DNA from: Bacillus sp. NTK034
GTDB lineage: Bacteria; Bacillota; Bacilli; Bacillales; Cytobacillaceae
Length of the DNA: 64,000 nt
Assembly: GCF_017303275.1 (NCBI RefSeq)
Contig: NZ_JAFKOJ010000011.1
Span: 62,001 to 126,000 of the forward strand
Direction of reading: 5' to 3'
The notes below the pieces were generated by a model. The model was not told where the DNA came from and did not search any database. It was given only the letters and a program-made list of their open reading frames with translations. Below, piece after piece: positions 43,181 through 51,079 of this stretch. Every line of letters starts with the position of its first letter. Position 1 is the stretch's first letter. Both the position numbers and the translations under genes were made by a program.

Positions 43181-44110
43181 GTGAAATATTACCTCCTCCT
43201 TCTATTAACAAGTTTTCTTTGGGGCGGAAATTTTATTGTAGGAAAAACGCTTGTTGATCACGGATCCCCTATTACCTTAACCATTTTAAGATGGGCCATC
43301 GCCATCATTTGTCTTGTTCCTCTTGTATGGCATAAAGAGAAACGGCTGCTGCCACCCAAAAATGCCATCCTGCCATTATTGCTGATGGGCATCACGGGAG
43401 TAGCTTTGTTTCAGGCACTGCAATTCATGGCACTGGAAAAAACATCGGCCACCAGTGTCGGCTTAATCTCTACATTAAATATGTTTTCCATTGCTGCCTT
43501 TTCTTTCATTTTTCTAAAAGAAAAAATAAACACACTGCAGTTCATGTCCATGTTCGTTTCATTGTTTGGCGTACTGCTGGTCCTTTCAAAAGGAAGCCTG
43601 GAGATGCTGGTTTCGCTGCAGTTTAATAACGGGGACCTTTTTATGATGGCCGCGGTGGGCATGTGGGGAATTTATTCGGTCTGCAGCAAATGGGCCATGT
43701 CTTTCGTTACACCTATGATGTCCATCTTATACTCAGGCATATTTGGCCTACTCGTGCTTTTGCCGTTCAACACTGCTGATTTCACCATTACAGATGTCAG
43801 TACTTCATTTCTTTTATCCATTCTGTATACGGGTCTGATTTCAACAGTCCTATGCATGGTGCTCTGGAACATCGGGGTCAACCAGCTGGGACCAAGCACT
43901 TCCGGCTTGTTCCTAAACTTTAATCCAATTTTCACAGCCATCTTAGCTTTTATCTTCTTAGGAGAGGTTATGAACTGGATACAAGCCATCGGAAGCATCA
44001 TTGTCATTGCAGGGTGTTTCTTATTCTCGGCACTTAAAACCAGGCCTGGAAAAACAACAATGGGGATTCCCGCAACAGTGTTCATAAGGGAGCCGGTTAA
44101 GGAGAGATAA
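43181..44110 (+). CDS. EamA-family (DMT) transporter
   Basis: 309 residues with ten predicted membrane segments and two EamA repeats (LLLLTSFLWGGNFIVGKTLVDHG and GVNQLGPSTSGLFLNFNPIFTAILAFIFLGE). The GTG at 43181 is preferred because AAGGAG lies 9 nt upstream; an in-frame ATG at 43100 would add 27 unlikely residues. EamA proteins export amino acids, metabolites or drugs. It is divergent from the Lrp regulator and probably controlled by it. A GGGACAGG-type repeat starts right after its stop. Confidence 0.88.
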   Translation: MKYYLLLLLTSFLWGGNFIVGKTLVDHGSPITLTILRWAIAIICLVPLVWHKEKRLLPPKNAILPLLLMGITGVALFQALQFMALEKTSATSVGLISTLNMFSIAAFSFIFLKEKINTLQFMSMFVSLFGVLLVLSKGSLEMLVSLQFNNGDLFMMAAVGMWGIYSVCSKWAMSFVTPMMSILYSGIFGLLVLLPFNTADFTITDVSTSFLLSILYTGLISTVLCMVLWNIGVNQLGPSTSGLFLNFNPIFTAILAFIFLGEVMNWIQAIGSIIVIAGCFLFSALKTRPGKTTMGIPATVFIREPVKER

Positions 44111-44116
44111 GAGAGC

Positions 44117-44183
44117 GGGACAGAGGGACAGGTCCCTCGTCCCAGCTGAAAGTTGGGGACAGAATACCTGTCCCCTTGTCCCT
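44117..44183. repeat. Dispersed GGGACAGG-type repeat, copy 4 (double)
   Basis: GGGACAGAGGGACAGGTCCC plus CGTCCC, then GGGGACAG...CTGTCCCC and TTGTCCC. The most complete copy, between converging genes; it can form a stem of about 60 nt. Confidence 0.6.
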
Positions 44184-44204
44184 TTATCTCCACCCTTCTA
44201 AATA

Positions 44205-44501
44205 TTAGTGCGGTATTGAATGTGTTATCAAATAAAAAACCATTAATATACTAAACCCGCATAGCAAAAATAACATCGCATAAAAAACCTTCCTCCATAA
44301 TCCGCCTATGAAGTAGACACTTACTAAAAAATAATAGATTAATGCTCCCCCAAAAATAAACAGCAGAAATTCTTTAGTTGATTCCTTTGAAGGCAATGGC
44401 GTCGTCACATTTGTTAATACCATACCTCCGAAAATAAATAGGCCAATACCATATAATAAACTTTTCATGCTTACTTCTCTTGTATCATTTTGAGTTTTCA
44501 A
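44205..44501 (-). CDS. Small three-segment membrane protein, unknown
   Basis: 98 residues from TTG 44501 (AGAGGGGTGG 8 nt upstream); a shorter ATG start at 44468 is possible but lacks a good site. Three hydrophobic stretches (GIGLFIFGGMVLTN, FLLFIFGGALIYYFLVSVYFIGGL, FYAMLFLLCGFSILMVFYLI). I do not recognise a family. The 280-nt region upstream to 44782 contains a homopolymer (C9 then T7 near 44560) and a GGGGGTGC/GCACCCCC hairpin at 44671-44705 but no gene that I can support. Confidence 0.62.
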   Translation of the reverse strand: MKTQNDTREVSMKSLLYGIGLFIFGGMVLTNVTTPLPSKESTKEFLLFIFGGALIYYFLVSVYFIGGLWRKVFYAMLFLLCGFSILMVFYLITHSIPH

Positions 44502-44782
44502 GATACCCACCCCTCTTAAGTAGTGGTACGAATTTCCATAGAGAAAGTTTCATTAACCCCCCCCCCTTTTTTTGCATATTTCAAACGGAGGCAGCATATA
44601 AATTAGGTAGCTTATTTAAATAGAGCTCGAAGCAGTTAAGCCACACTAACTGTTTATATATCCGTAATAAGGGGGTGCTGAACACGCAATGCGGTTTGCA
44701 CCCCCAATTAATATTTCTTCCTTTGAACCCGTTAGCATGTTTACAGGATTTCTTAATACAATTCTTTTAGAGGTGATAAAAA

Positions 44783-45220
44783 GTGCCAAGAGTACAATAT
44801 ACCGACAGTGACGTGGCTTTAATGGCAAGGATGATGAGGGCAGAAGCCGAAGGTGAAGGAAAACTGGGGATGCTTATGGTCGGAAATGTTATAGTCAATC
44901 GAAGAGCGGCTGATTGCCTCGATTTTGTAGGTCTCCGGACAATACCTCAAGTCATATTTCAAGTGCAGGGAGGAAATTACTCTTTTGAAGCCGTACAGAA
45001 AGGGAATGTTTTTTACAACAGGGCCAGAGGTGTAGAGAAACGATTGGCTAAACAAACCTTAGACTATTGGAGGCAGCATCCTTCCAAGTTTGCTCTCTGG
45101 TATTTCAATCCATATGCTCCATGTCCGCCAACATGGTACGATCAGCCTTTTTCAGGACAATTCAAACAGCATTGCTATTATGAACCCCAAGCTAATACAT
45201 GTGAAAGTGTTTATAGGTGA
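44783..45220 (+). CDS. cwlJ: CwlJ/SleB-family spore cortex-lytic enzyme-like hydrolase
   Basis: 145 residues, the full length of Bacillus CwlJ. It shares VALMARMMRAEAEGEGKLGMLMVGNVIVNR with the catalytic Glu, then DFVGLRTIPQVIFQ, and ends with ALWYFNPYAPCPPTWYDQPFSGQFKQHCYY...ESVYR. Hydrolase_2 family; cleaves spore cortex peptidoglycan during germination. No signal peptide, as in CwlJ, which is placed in the coat. The usual partner gerQ is not adjacent. Start GTG with AGGTGATAAAAA. A TTAATACAATTC segment upstream (about 44755) resembles a sigma-E -10 box, weakly. Confidence 0.87.
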   Translation: MPRVQYTDSDVALMARMMRAEAEGEGKLGMLMVGNVIVNRRAADCLDFVGLRTIPQVIFQVQGGNYSFEAVQKGNVFYNRARGVEKRLAKQTLDYWRQHPSKFALWYFNPYAPCPPTWYDQPFSGQFKQHCYYEPQANTCESVYR

Positions 45221-45221
45221 T

Positions 45222-45248
45222 CATACCCCCACGTTTAGTGGGGGATAA
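45222..45248 (+). terminator. Hairpin after the cwlJ-like gene
   Basis: CCCCCAC/GTGGGGG stem with a 5-nt loop; T-run poor. Confidence 0.55.
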
Positions 45249-45289
45249 TTTGCCTTCCTTTAGTGTATGTAAATCCCAAAAGAAAGCTC

Positions 45290-45883
45290 TTAGTTACTAT
45301 CCACTTTCTCAAGGGCATCCGCATAATAATCATCTATTACCAGCATCGGTTCCTTTATAGCTTCCAGGAGTTTTTCTACATTGACAGATTCCTTTTCCAG
45401 TTCTTCGCTAACACTTCTATAAACTGTAATAACCGCTTCTATTCTTTCTGTTTCTTCCTTACTCATACGATATGATTGATTTTCAAGAAACTTATCCGTC
45501 ATGCCATTTATAAACCCATCAACACGAAATAAGCTATATTGAAGCAAGTTCCAATCAGGTGCATCCTCTCCCATATCAAAAACAGACATGGCAGACAAAT
45601 AGGAATTGATACTTCTGCTCTCTCCGTTCACAACCCTCCATGAATTATATAACTCGTCTTTAAATTCATCCTCTTTCTCAATAGGTATCTGAACAAATTC
45701 CTCAAGCCAGTGGGCCGAATTATCGCCTACTGCAGCTATAAACCTCAAATGTGCATAATTCCTTTCCTGGCTTTGTTTTATATAGTGCCTGTATCCGAGA
45801 TTTATATAAATGCTATAAACAAAAGCTGACACCATTAATATAAAGAACATTCTCTTAAAATACTTTTTCATTGTCTTCTTCAT
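45290..45883 (-). CDS. Membrane-anchored protein with extracellular helical domain, unknown
   Basis: 197 residues from ATG 45883 (GAGGGGGATTT upstream). A basic N-terminus (MKKTMKKYFKRMF) and one membrane segment (FILMVSAFVYSIYINLG) are followed by an about 160-residue hydrophilic, helical domain rich in Glu and Ser, without cysteine or recognisable catalytic residues. I do not know the family. No signal-peptidase site is obvious, so it should remain anchored. Confidence 0.68.
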   Translation of the reverse strand: MKKTMKKYFKRMFFILMVSAFVYSIYINLGYRHYIKQSQERNYAHLRFIAAVGDNSAHWLEEFVQIPIEKEDEFKDELYNSWRVVNGESRSINSYLSAMSVFDMGEDAPDWNLLQYSLFRVDGFINGMTDKFLENQSYRMSKEETERIEAVITVYRSVSEELEKESVNVEKLLEAIKEPMLVIDDYYADALEKVDSN

Positions 45884-45908
45884 CAAATCCCCCTCTGCAT
45901 CTATCGTT

Positions 45909-45941
45909 CCAAAAAATAAAAAGCCGCCCTCCTGGCAGCTG
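45909..45941 (-). terminator. Terminator of the 52-codon membrane protein gene
   Basis: AGCTGCC/GGCGGCT stem followed by TTTTTATTTTTT on the minus strand. Confidence 0.75.
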
Positions 45942-45942
45942 A

Positions 45943-46101
45943 CTAACTAGCAAAATTGATTAACACTGCTCCCCAATAAAGAAAACTCATAGTAAGAAAT
46001 ACAAATGCAAATGTGGATATAGCTTTTGGCAATTTACCGTATGTATAAATGAATGTACACCCAATTAAAATGTGGATAATAGCAAAAAGGATTAGGTTCA
46101 T
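45943..46101 (-). CDS. 52-residue membrane protein, two hydrophobic spans
   Basis: Found by its ribosome binding site (AAGAGGTGG, 5 nt before ATG 46101). The product begins MNLILFAIIHILIGCTFIYT and ends SFLYWGAVLINFAS; it has two membrane segments linked by a short basic loop (YGKLPKA). Directly followed by a strong terminator. Unknown family; the neighbourhood is rich in small membrane proteins. Confidence 0.6.
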   Translation of the reverse strand: MNLILFAIIHILIGCTFIYTYGKLPKAISTFAFVFLTMSFLYWGAVLINFAS

Positions 46102-46212
46102 TTTTCCACCTCTTTACTAAATGGTATTAAAAAAAATGGAAAGCAACCCCTGATGGAATAAAACTAGCCGCCATTTTCACGAAAAACTACTTATCAATAC
46201 AATCGCTTATTC

Positions 46213-46698
46213 TTACCATTTCAATAAGGAAGCATCCAAAACATACACGCCACCCATAAACACAATCCAAACAAGAACAGGCAACCCTAAAGATTTCAAA
46301 GCATTTCTCCAGCCGCCGAATTGCTTGCGCTGCAAAATATAATCCGTAATAAAAAATAACACAGCCGCTGCTAAACTTAATCCAAGCAATATTGATCCAA
46401 AAAGCAAGTGCAGGATTAATGAAATATATATTTCCATTACCCTGTTAGTACGGTTCGAAATAAAAAAGGCTAATAAGTCACTAACGGCAGAAGTTAAGGT
46501 GCCATAAACCAAAATGACCGGGAAGCTGTATATAAGATAAAAGGGAATGGATATCATAGCACCCTGAAAGTATTCACCAGCAGAACCAGCTTCTCCAACA
46601 AAAGGATCCGTTACAATCAGACCTAACACAATTGCGAACATAGACCCTGAAATCGATGCAGCTATTACTTTCCTTGCAAACATTTGATTGATGCTCAT
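46213..46698 (-). CDS. Four-segment membrane protein, unknown
   Basis: 161 residues from ATG 46698 (AAGGAGCGGCAATAAG upstream); an earlier in-frame start at 46734 is less likely. Four predicted membrane segments (IAASISGSMFAIVLGLIVTD, GAMISIPFYLIYSFPVILVYG, IYISLILHLLFGSILLGLSL, LGLPVLVWIVFMGGVYVLD). Family not recognised. The 400-nt upstream gap (46735-47101) contains a small CACTTCtttatGAAGTG hairpin near 46910 and the IDEAL-gene terminator; nothing else. Confidence 0.68.
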   Translation of the reverse strand: MSINQMFARKVIAASISGSMFAIVLGLIVTDPFVGEAGSAGEYFQGAMISIPFYLIYSFPVILVYGTLTSAVSDLLAFFISNRTNRVMEIYISLILHLLFGSILLGLSLAAAVLFFITDYILQRKQFGGWRNALKSLGLPVLVWIVFMGGVYVLDASLLKW

Positions 46699-47046
46699 CT
46701 TATTGCCGCTCCTTTTTAGACATTCTATCAACATTTATGTAAAGCGGAAAAATAGTTAAATCCGAAGCACCGTTCCAAAAACCTGCTGTTAACTAGATTT
46801 TTTTATTAATTCCTTCCTGTACATATTCGAAACCAATATCCCTCTTCCTCCAAACAAATTGGAATTTTTATAGATTTTTATATCACTTTCTAATATATTA
46901 CTTTTAGATTCACTTCTTTATGAAGTGGCGAGAGAGTGTAGACAAGGAAGCACCCAATACGGTTATTTTCATGCAGAACTAATGCTGACAGGAAAGAAAT
47001 CATATGGACAGCCGCAGTGCACAAGACTGTCAGGCAATATAAAACA

Positions 47047-47092
47047 AAGTGCCTGCACCTGCCTGCTTATAAGCAGACGGGCACAGGCACTT
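47047..47092 (-). terminator. Terminator of the IDEAL-domain gene
   Basis: Long imperfect stem, GTGCCTG...CAGGCAC, with inner CTGC/GCAG pairing; T-rich after it on the minus strand. Confidence 0.7.
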
Positions 47093-47101
47093 CCTTAAAT
47101 C

Positions 47102-47431
47102 TTATTTAATATCCTTCACAAGCTCATTCATCGAGTTCAGCTTCGAGGTCAATTCGAAAAACCATTCTTCATCTCCAGTGGAAAGGGCAAGGTCAATCAG
47201 GAAATGGATTTGTTCTTTATTGGCTACTTTTGCTGCCGGCATTTTTTTAACCTGTTTACTTAACAGGGGAATGATTTTGCCTTCAATGGTTTTATTATCA
47301 CTTGAAATCACTTTTGTCTTAATAATTCCTTCTTCAAGAGTTTCGATATAGCCAACGATTAGTTCACCTTCACGGGATTTCCCCTTAATCCAATCTCCCG
47401 CTTTTAAAATGGTATTATTGTTGGACATCAT
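47102..47431 (-). CDS. IDEAL-domain protein
   Basis: 109 residues. The C-terminal FLIDLALSTGDEEWFFELTSKLN matches the IDEAL domain (named for its sequence), and the N-terminal half is beta-rich (AGDWIKGKSREGELIVGYIETLEEGIIKTKVISSD). IDEAL proteins in Bacillaceae have unknown function, sometimes linked to protein-protein contacts. Starts near GAAGGTGAAAAAAT; two ATG codons in tandem, the first is taken. A TGTAA-N9-TTACA site lies 34 nt upstream of the start, suggesting that the adjacent Rrf2 regulator controls it. Confidence 0.78.
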   Translation of the reverse strand: MMSNNNTILKAGDWIKGKSREGELIVGYIETLEEGIIKTKVISSDNKTIEGKIIPLLSKQVKKMPAAKVANKEQIHFLIDLALSTGDEEWFFELTSKLNSMNELVKDIK

Positions 47432-47464
47432 ATTTTTTCACCTTCTTTAAAGAGATTTCTAAAC

Positions 47465-47483
47465 TGTAACATTTTCCGTTACA
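47465..47483. promoter_or_regulatory. TGTAA-N9-TTACA operator A (IDEAL gene)
   Basis: TGTAAC at the left end and GTTACA at the right; 19 bp in all, with the flanking C/G extending the dyad. Same spacing as the three sites at 47961, 48449 and 48514. Confidence 0.65.
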
Positions 47484-47515
47484 TTTTAACGAATCGAAAG
47501 CTTAGCGGCTCCCAA

Positions 47516-47929
47516 TTAATCTTCTTTATAAATCAGATCAACAATATCTTTTAATGTATAGTGTTTTAAATATTCACCAAGATGTTCTTCAGCACCTAAA
47601 AAGATGTTGATCAGAACTCTTTGCATATTTGCACCTACTACACATTCTTCATTTGAATTCGGACACTTCGGCTGCAGGGCACCTTCAGATGTAATCTTAT
47701 AAATATCCCAAAGATTAACTTCACTTAAATCCCGGGCAAAAATAAATCCGCCGCCCGTTCCCTCTTTTGATTTAATAAATCCATGTTTTTTTAATAAACT
47801 CAGGACTTTTCGGATGCGGACCGGATGGACACCTGCACTTTCAGAAATCGCATCACTCGTTGACATGCGATCCAGCTGCAGGGCGAGATAAGTTAGACTG
47901 TGAATGGCAAGAGTAAAATCGCTATTCAT
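47516..47929 (-). CDS. Rrf2-family transcriptional regulator (YwnA/SaiR-like)
   Basis: 137 residues. N-terminal winged helix (FTLAIHSLTYLALQLDRMSTSDAISESAGVHPVRIRKVLSLLKKHGFIKSKEGTGGGFIFA). A two-cysteine region, CPNSNEECVVGANMQ near 88-95, has one cysteine pair (no three-cysteine Fe-S cluster as in NsrR/IscR), so thiol redox sensing is possible. In Bacillus anthracis the Rrf2 repressor SaiR regulates the spxA2 gene beside it; here an Spx paralogue lies 85 nt upstream on the same strand. Each gene in this cluster has a TGTAA-N9-TTACA dyad upstream. Confidence 0.88.
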   Translation of the reverse strand: MNSDFTLAIHSLTYLALQLDRMSTSDAISESAGVHPVRIRKVLSLLKKHGFIKSKEGTGGGFIFARDLSEVNLWDIYKITSEGALQPKCPNSNEECVVGANMQRVLINIFLGAEEHLGEYLKHYTLKDIVDLIYKED

Positions 47930-47960
47930 GGCCGGCCTCCTATGTTTTCTGGTGCTGTAC

Positions 47961-47979
47961 TGTAAGACTAAGTGTTACA
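47961..47979. promoter_or_regulatory. TGTAA-N9-TTACA operator B (Rrf2 gene)
   Basis: TGTAAGACTAAGTGTTACA, 19 bp, 32 nt upstream of the Rrf2 start; probable autoregulation. Confidence 0.65.
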
Positions 47980-48014
47980 GATTGACTTGTCAAGAATTTA
48001 CAGGCTGGTGCTGT

Positions 48015-48410
48015 CTAGTTAGCCAATCTTTGCAGTTCATTGTATGAAAACGTACGAAACTTCCGTGGAAGGAAGCTGCGAATTTCGTCCTCGTTAAAGC
48101 CGACCTGGAGTCTTTTTTCATCCAGAATAATCGGTCTGCGCAGCATTTGCGGATTATCAATAATCAATTGATATAACTCTTTTAGCGGCATGGAATCAAT
48201 ATTCACGTTTAACTCCTGGTAAGCTTTTGATTTAGTTGAAATAATCTCCTCAGTCCCATTTTCTGTAAGACGAAGAATTGATTTAATTTCATCCACTGTA
48301 AGCGGATCTGTAACAATATTCCGTTCAACATACTCTATTTGATGCTCCTCAAGCCATGCACGGGCCTTCCGGCAGGAACCGCAGCTTGATGATAAGAATA
48401 AATTCACCAT
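48015..48410 (-). CDS. Spx/ArsC-family regulator, Spx paralogue
   Basis: 131 residues, exactly the length of Spx, from ATG 48410 (GAGGGAGTG upstream; a longer frame to 48491 is rejected). The redox CXXC is SSCGSCRKA (Cys10, Cys13). The RNA polymerase contact region and the tail [29 protein letters not shown] are conserved. Spx-type proteins bind the RNA polymerase alpha CTD and activate thiol-stress genes on disulfide formation. Two TGTAA-N9-TTACA sites lie upstream (48449 and 48514), one over the probable promoter, so repression by the Rrf2 neighbour is likely. Confidence 0.9.
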   Translation of the reverse strand: MVNLFLSSSCGSCRKARAWLEEHQIEYVERNIVTDPLTVDEIKSILRLTENGTEEIISTKSKAYQELNVNIDSMPLKELYQLIIDNPQMLRRPIILDEKRLQVGFNEDEIRSFLPRKFRTFSYNELQRLAN

Positions 48411-48448
48411 TAAAAACACTCCCTCTATTGATTTCGTCTTTATAAAAA

Positions 48449-48467
48449 TGTAATAATAAAAATTACA
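48449..48467. promoter_or_regulatory. TGTAA-N9-TTACA operator C (Spx gene)
   Basis: TGTAATAATAAAAATTACA, 19 bp, 39 nt upstream of the Spx start, overlapping the likely -10 region on the minus strand. Confidence 0.65.
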
Positions 48468-48513
48468 GTTAGCACAAAAATAAAGCTGCATTTATTAATA
48501 CTGCAGGATATAC

Positions 48514-48532
48514 TGTAATAATAATATTTACA
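48514..48532. promoter_or_regulatory. TGTAA-N9-TTACA operator D (Spx/MocR intergenic)
   Basis: TGTAATAATAATATTTACA, 19 bp. It lies between the divergent Spx and MocR genes, so it could act on either. Confidence 0.6.
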
Positions 48533-48636
48533 GTTGCAAAAGTCAATATGCACTTTTACTAAATCCTGCAGCCGATAATATTCTAAAGAGCTGATATAAT
48601 ATTACATATCTCATTTTTACTAAAAGGATGTTTCAA

Positions 48637-50070
48637 TTGGATTGGAAACCTGATAGAAAATCAAAAACACCTATTTATAAGCAGCTGGCGATTTATATAG
48701 AAAACGGAATAGCAGATGGCACCTTCCCCCCAGACAAACAGCTGCCCTCAGAAAGAGGATTAGCAAAACAGTTTGATATCAATAGAAGCACAGTTGTTGC
48801 TGCATATGATGAACTAGAGTCAAACGGGATCGTTGAACGAAATCAGGGAAGCGGTACGATGGTCAGCAAGGATATCTGGGGAATGGCCAAAAGACGTATT
48901 CCAAGCTGGAACCGATATATTGAAGCAGGCTCCTTTTTGCCCAATTTGCCAGTCACACAAAGAATCCATAAAGAGCTGGCAGAAACAAAACTAATCAACC
49001 TGGCCAGCGGAGAACTCTCCCAGGACCTCTTTCCTTTAGCTTCGCTAAGAGAGATTACTTCCAATCGCTCTTTTATCGGGAAACTGGGGTATGATCACCC
49101 TCAGGGAAATGAAATCCTGAGAAAAACACTAACTGATCATGTAAAAAAATTCCGGGACATCGAGACCATCCCTTCTTCCATACTTATAACATCCGGTGCC
49201 CAGCAGGCCCTGCACCTTGTCGTCCAATGCCTCTTAAAACCCGGGGACTCTGTTGCCATCGAGGATCCCTCTTATCACTACAGCCTGCCAATCTTTAAAT
49301 CAGCCGGAGTCAAAACTTATTATTTAAAGACAGGCAAGGATGGAATAAATCCTGATGATATTATAGCCTTATATAAAAAGCATCGAATTAAGATGATCTT
49401 TTTAAATCCTATTTTTCAGAACCCGACAGGAACATTGCTTCCTGAAGACAGGCGCAGAAAAATCCTTGAATTATCCTCTGAATACGGGATTCCGGTGGTG
49501 GAAGATGATCCTTACAGCCTAACACCCTTTACCGGTAAAAAAATGAATACACTCAAATCCCTGGACCGCAACGGCATTGTTTTATATATAAGCTCTCTGA
49601 CCAAAATTGTCGCTTCCGGGCTTAGAATCGGCTGGATCATTGGCCCCAGATCGGTAATTGAGCGGCTATCAGACGCCAAACAGCAGGTGGATTTCGGCCA
49701 TGGAAGCTATTCTCAATGGATTGCGAATGATTTTATTGAGTCCGCAGGCTTTGAGTCACATTTAAAATTTTTGACCAGGCAATTGGAACAGCGGAGAAAT
49801 CAAATTGTTTCAAGCCTGGATTATTTCCTGAAAGACAAAGTGGAATTCAGCATACCGCAGGGTGGAATTCATCTTTGGTGCCGGATCAAAAAAGAGCACA
49901 ATGAAAATCAGCTGCTTGAAGAATCAATTAAACGGGGTGTCATCTACGTTCCCGGAACAACCATGGGATCCGAGAAAGGATTCGTGCGTTTTACATTTGG
50001 CAGGGAAAATGAAGAAAACATCCATGTAGGGATTAAGCGGTTTGCTGAGGCTCTAAACAATCTCGAATAA
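48637..50070 (+). CDS. MocR/GabR-type regulator (GntR HTH plus aminotransferase domain)
   Basis: 477 residues from TTG 48637 (AAAAGGA 8 nt upstream); ATG 48628 abuts this site. Residues 1-75 form a GntR winged helix (KSKTPIYKQLAIYIENGIADGTFPPDKQLPSERGLAKQF). The remainder is a PLP-dependent aminotransferase fold with NPTGTLLPEDRRR near 265, VEDDPYSLTPF, and the Lys in SSLTKIVASGLRIGWIIG. Such proteins use PLP and an amino compound as effector. Divergent from the Spx-like gene; the strong terminator after it isolates it. Confidence 0.9.
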   Translation: MDWKPDRKSKTPIYKQLAIYIENGIADGTFPPDKQLPSERGLAKQFDINRSTVVAAYDELESNGIVERNQGSGTMVSKDIWGMAKRRIPSWNRYIEAGSFLPNLPVTQRIHKELAETKLINLASGELSQDLFPLASLREITSNRSFIGKLGYDHPQGNEILRKTLTDHVKKFRDIETIPSSILITSGAQQALHLVVQCLLKPGDSVAIEDPSYHYSLPIFKSAGVKTYYLKTGKDGINPDDIIALYKKHRIKMIFLNPIFQNPTGTLLPEDRRRKILELSSEYGIPVVEDDPYSLTPFTGKKMNTLKSLDRNGIVLYISSLTKIVASGLRIGWIIGPRSVIERLSDAKQQVDFGHGSYSQWIANDFIESAGFESHLKFLTRQLEQRRNQIVSSLDYFLKDKVEFSIPQGGIHLWCRIKKEHNENQLLEESIKRGVIYVPGTTMGSEKGFVRFTFGRENEENIHVGIKRFAEALNNLE

Positions 50071-50072
50071 TA

Positions 50073-50126
50073 AAAAAACACCTCCTGCAAGTCATAATTA
50101 TAATTATGACTTAAGAGGTGTTTTTT
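50073..50126 (+). terminator. Terminator of the MocR gene
   Basis: AAAAACACCTC...GAGGTGTTTTT with a long inner GTCATAATTA/TAATTATGAC stem. Confidence 0.85.
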
Positions 50127-50274
50127 CCTTTGTCTCATTTAGCTAGGTCTCTTCAGTTCAAACCAGTCGTTTTTTCATTATGAATAGGCAATGCAGAACT
50201 CTGCAATAAATTAAATTTTCCATTCATTTAATCCACATATCTGCTTATCCAATTCACACCTCCACAGAGTCACA

Positions 50275-50284
50275 CATAAAATTA
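50275..50284 (+). promoter_or_regulatory. Candidate sigma-K-like -10 box of cupin gene 1
   Basis: CATAAAATTA, one mismatch from CATANNNTA in its TA part, preceded by AC at about 17 nt. It is 65 nt upstream of the start. Weaker than the site of cupin gene 2. Confidence 0.35.
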
Positions 50285-50349
50285 TGATGTCACAGTTCTG
50301 CAGGACTCAAAAAGTGTTTATTTTATTCTGAATGAATGGAGGAGCTGTC

Positions 50350-51003
50350 ATGACGAAATCTGGTTTTGTTCCCGATAATACAAACATAAAGAAAACAAGC
50401 GGAACCCCTAATCTTTTTTTTGACTCAAGGGATAATGTTTTTTTCGAAAGAGACCCTGACAATATTGCTTATGAGGTTACTTCCACGCAAATGCCGGCCA
50501 TGGTGGGCGGAGCTTTTGTAGACCTCTACCTTACAAAAGGACATATTCGGGAACCGCATTGGCACCCCAATGCCTGGGAACTGGATGTGGTGGTTTCAGG
50601 TGAAGCGATTATTTCAATTGTTGATCCTGATACGAAAAAGCTGCACAATTATCGAGCTAAGCAGGGCCAAGTCGTCTTCATCCCAATGGCTTGGTGGCAT
50701 TGGATTAGACCTGCATCAGAGAAATTGCATCTCCACCTCTTCTTTAACAATGATCAATTTGAAACGGCAGAAGGGTCTGATACACTGCGCCTGACTCCTC
50801 CAGAGGTTTTCCAGATGGCCTATGGTGTGGATTCCATTAAAATAGCAGATGCCCTCTCTCCAATTAAAGAATCTGTGGTAATTGGGCCCCCTGCAAAGAG
50901 AGAGCCTTCAGAACCTATTACAAATTACTTAAATCAAGATAGTGCAAACAGAAAAAATAATAAAATATCTATAAATATCAATCATAAATCTATTGATATT
51001 TAA
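50350..51003 (+). CDS. Single-domain cupin protein 1
   Basis: 217 residues from ATG 50350 (TGGAGGAGC upstream; an earlier in-frame ATG at 50332 is less likely). Cupin motif 1 is REPHWHPNAWELDVVVSGEA (His, His, Glu metal ligands) and motif 2 is GQVVFIPMAWWHWIRPASEKLHLHLFF. This is the oxalate-decarboxylase/germin branch. It is a paralogue of the cupin at 58910; both share GSDxLxLTP near the end and a VxIGPxAK segment. No signal peptide. A spore-coat or sporulation role is inferred from the promoter and the paralogue's Tyr/Gln-rich tail. The C-terminal tail here is Asn/Ser/Ile-rich. Confidence 0.82.
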   Translation: MTKSGFVPDNTNIKKTSGTPNLFFDSRDNVFFERDPDNIAYEVTSTQMPAMVGGAFVDLYLTKGHIREPHWHPNAWELDVVVSGEAIISIVDPDTKKLHNYRAKQGQVVFIPMAWWHWIRPASEKLHLHLFFNNDQFETAEGSDTLRLTPPEVFQMAYGVDSIKIADALSPIKESVVIGPPAKREPSEPITNYLNQDSANRKNNKISININHKSIDI

Positions 51004-51011
51004 GAGGATCC

Positions 51012-51039
51012 AAGGGTATGGAAAATCCATGCCTTTTTT
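51012..51039 (+). terminator. Terminator of cupin gene 1
   Basis: AAGGGTATGGA/TCCATGCCTT stem with a bulge, followed by a T-run. Confidence 0.75.
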
Positions 51040-51079
51040 AATGATTAGTGCATCTCCTAATCCGATTTCTATGATTTCA

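Noticed and set aside
44646-44828. 60-codon minus-strand frame opposite the cwlJ promoter and start
   Set aside because: Antisense to the cwlJ-like gene and its upstream region, with no ribosome binding site.
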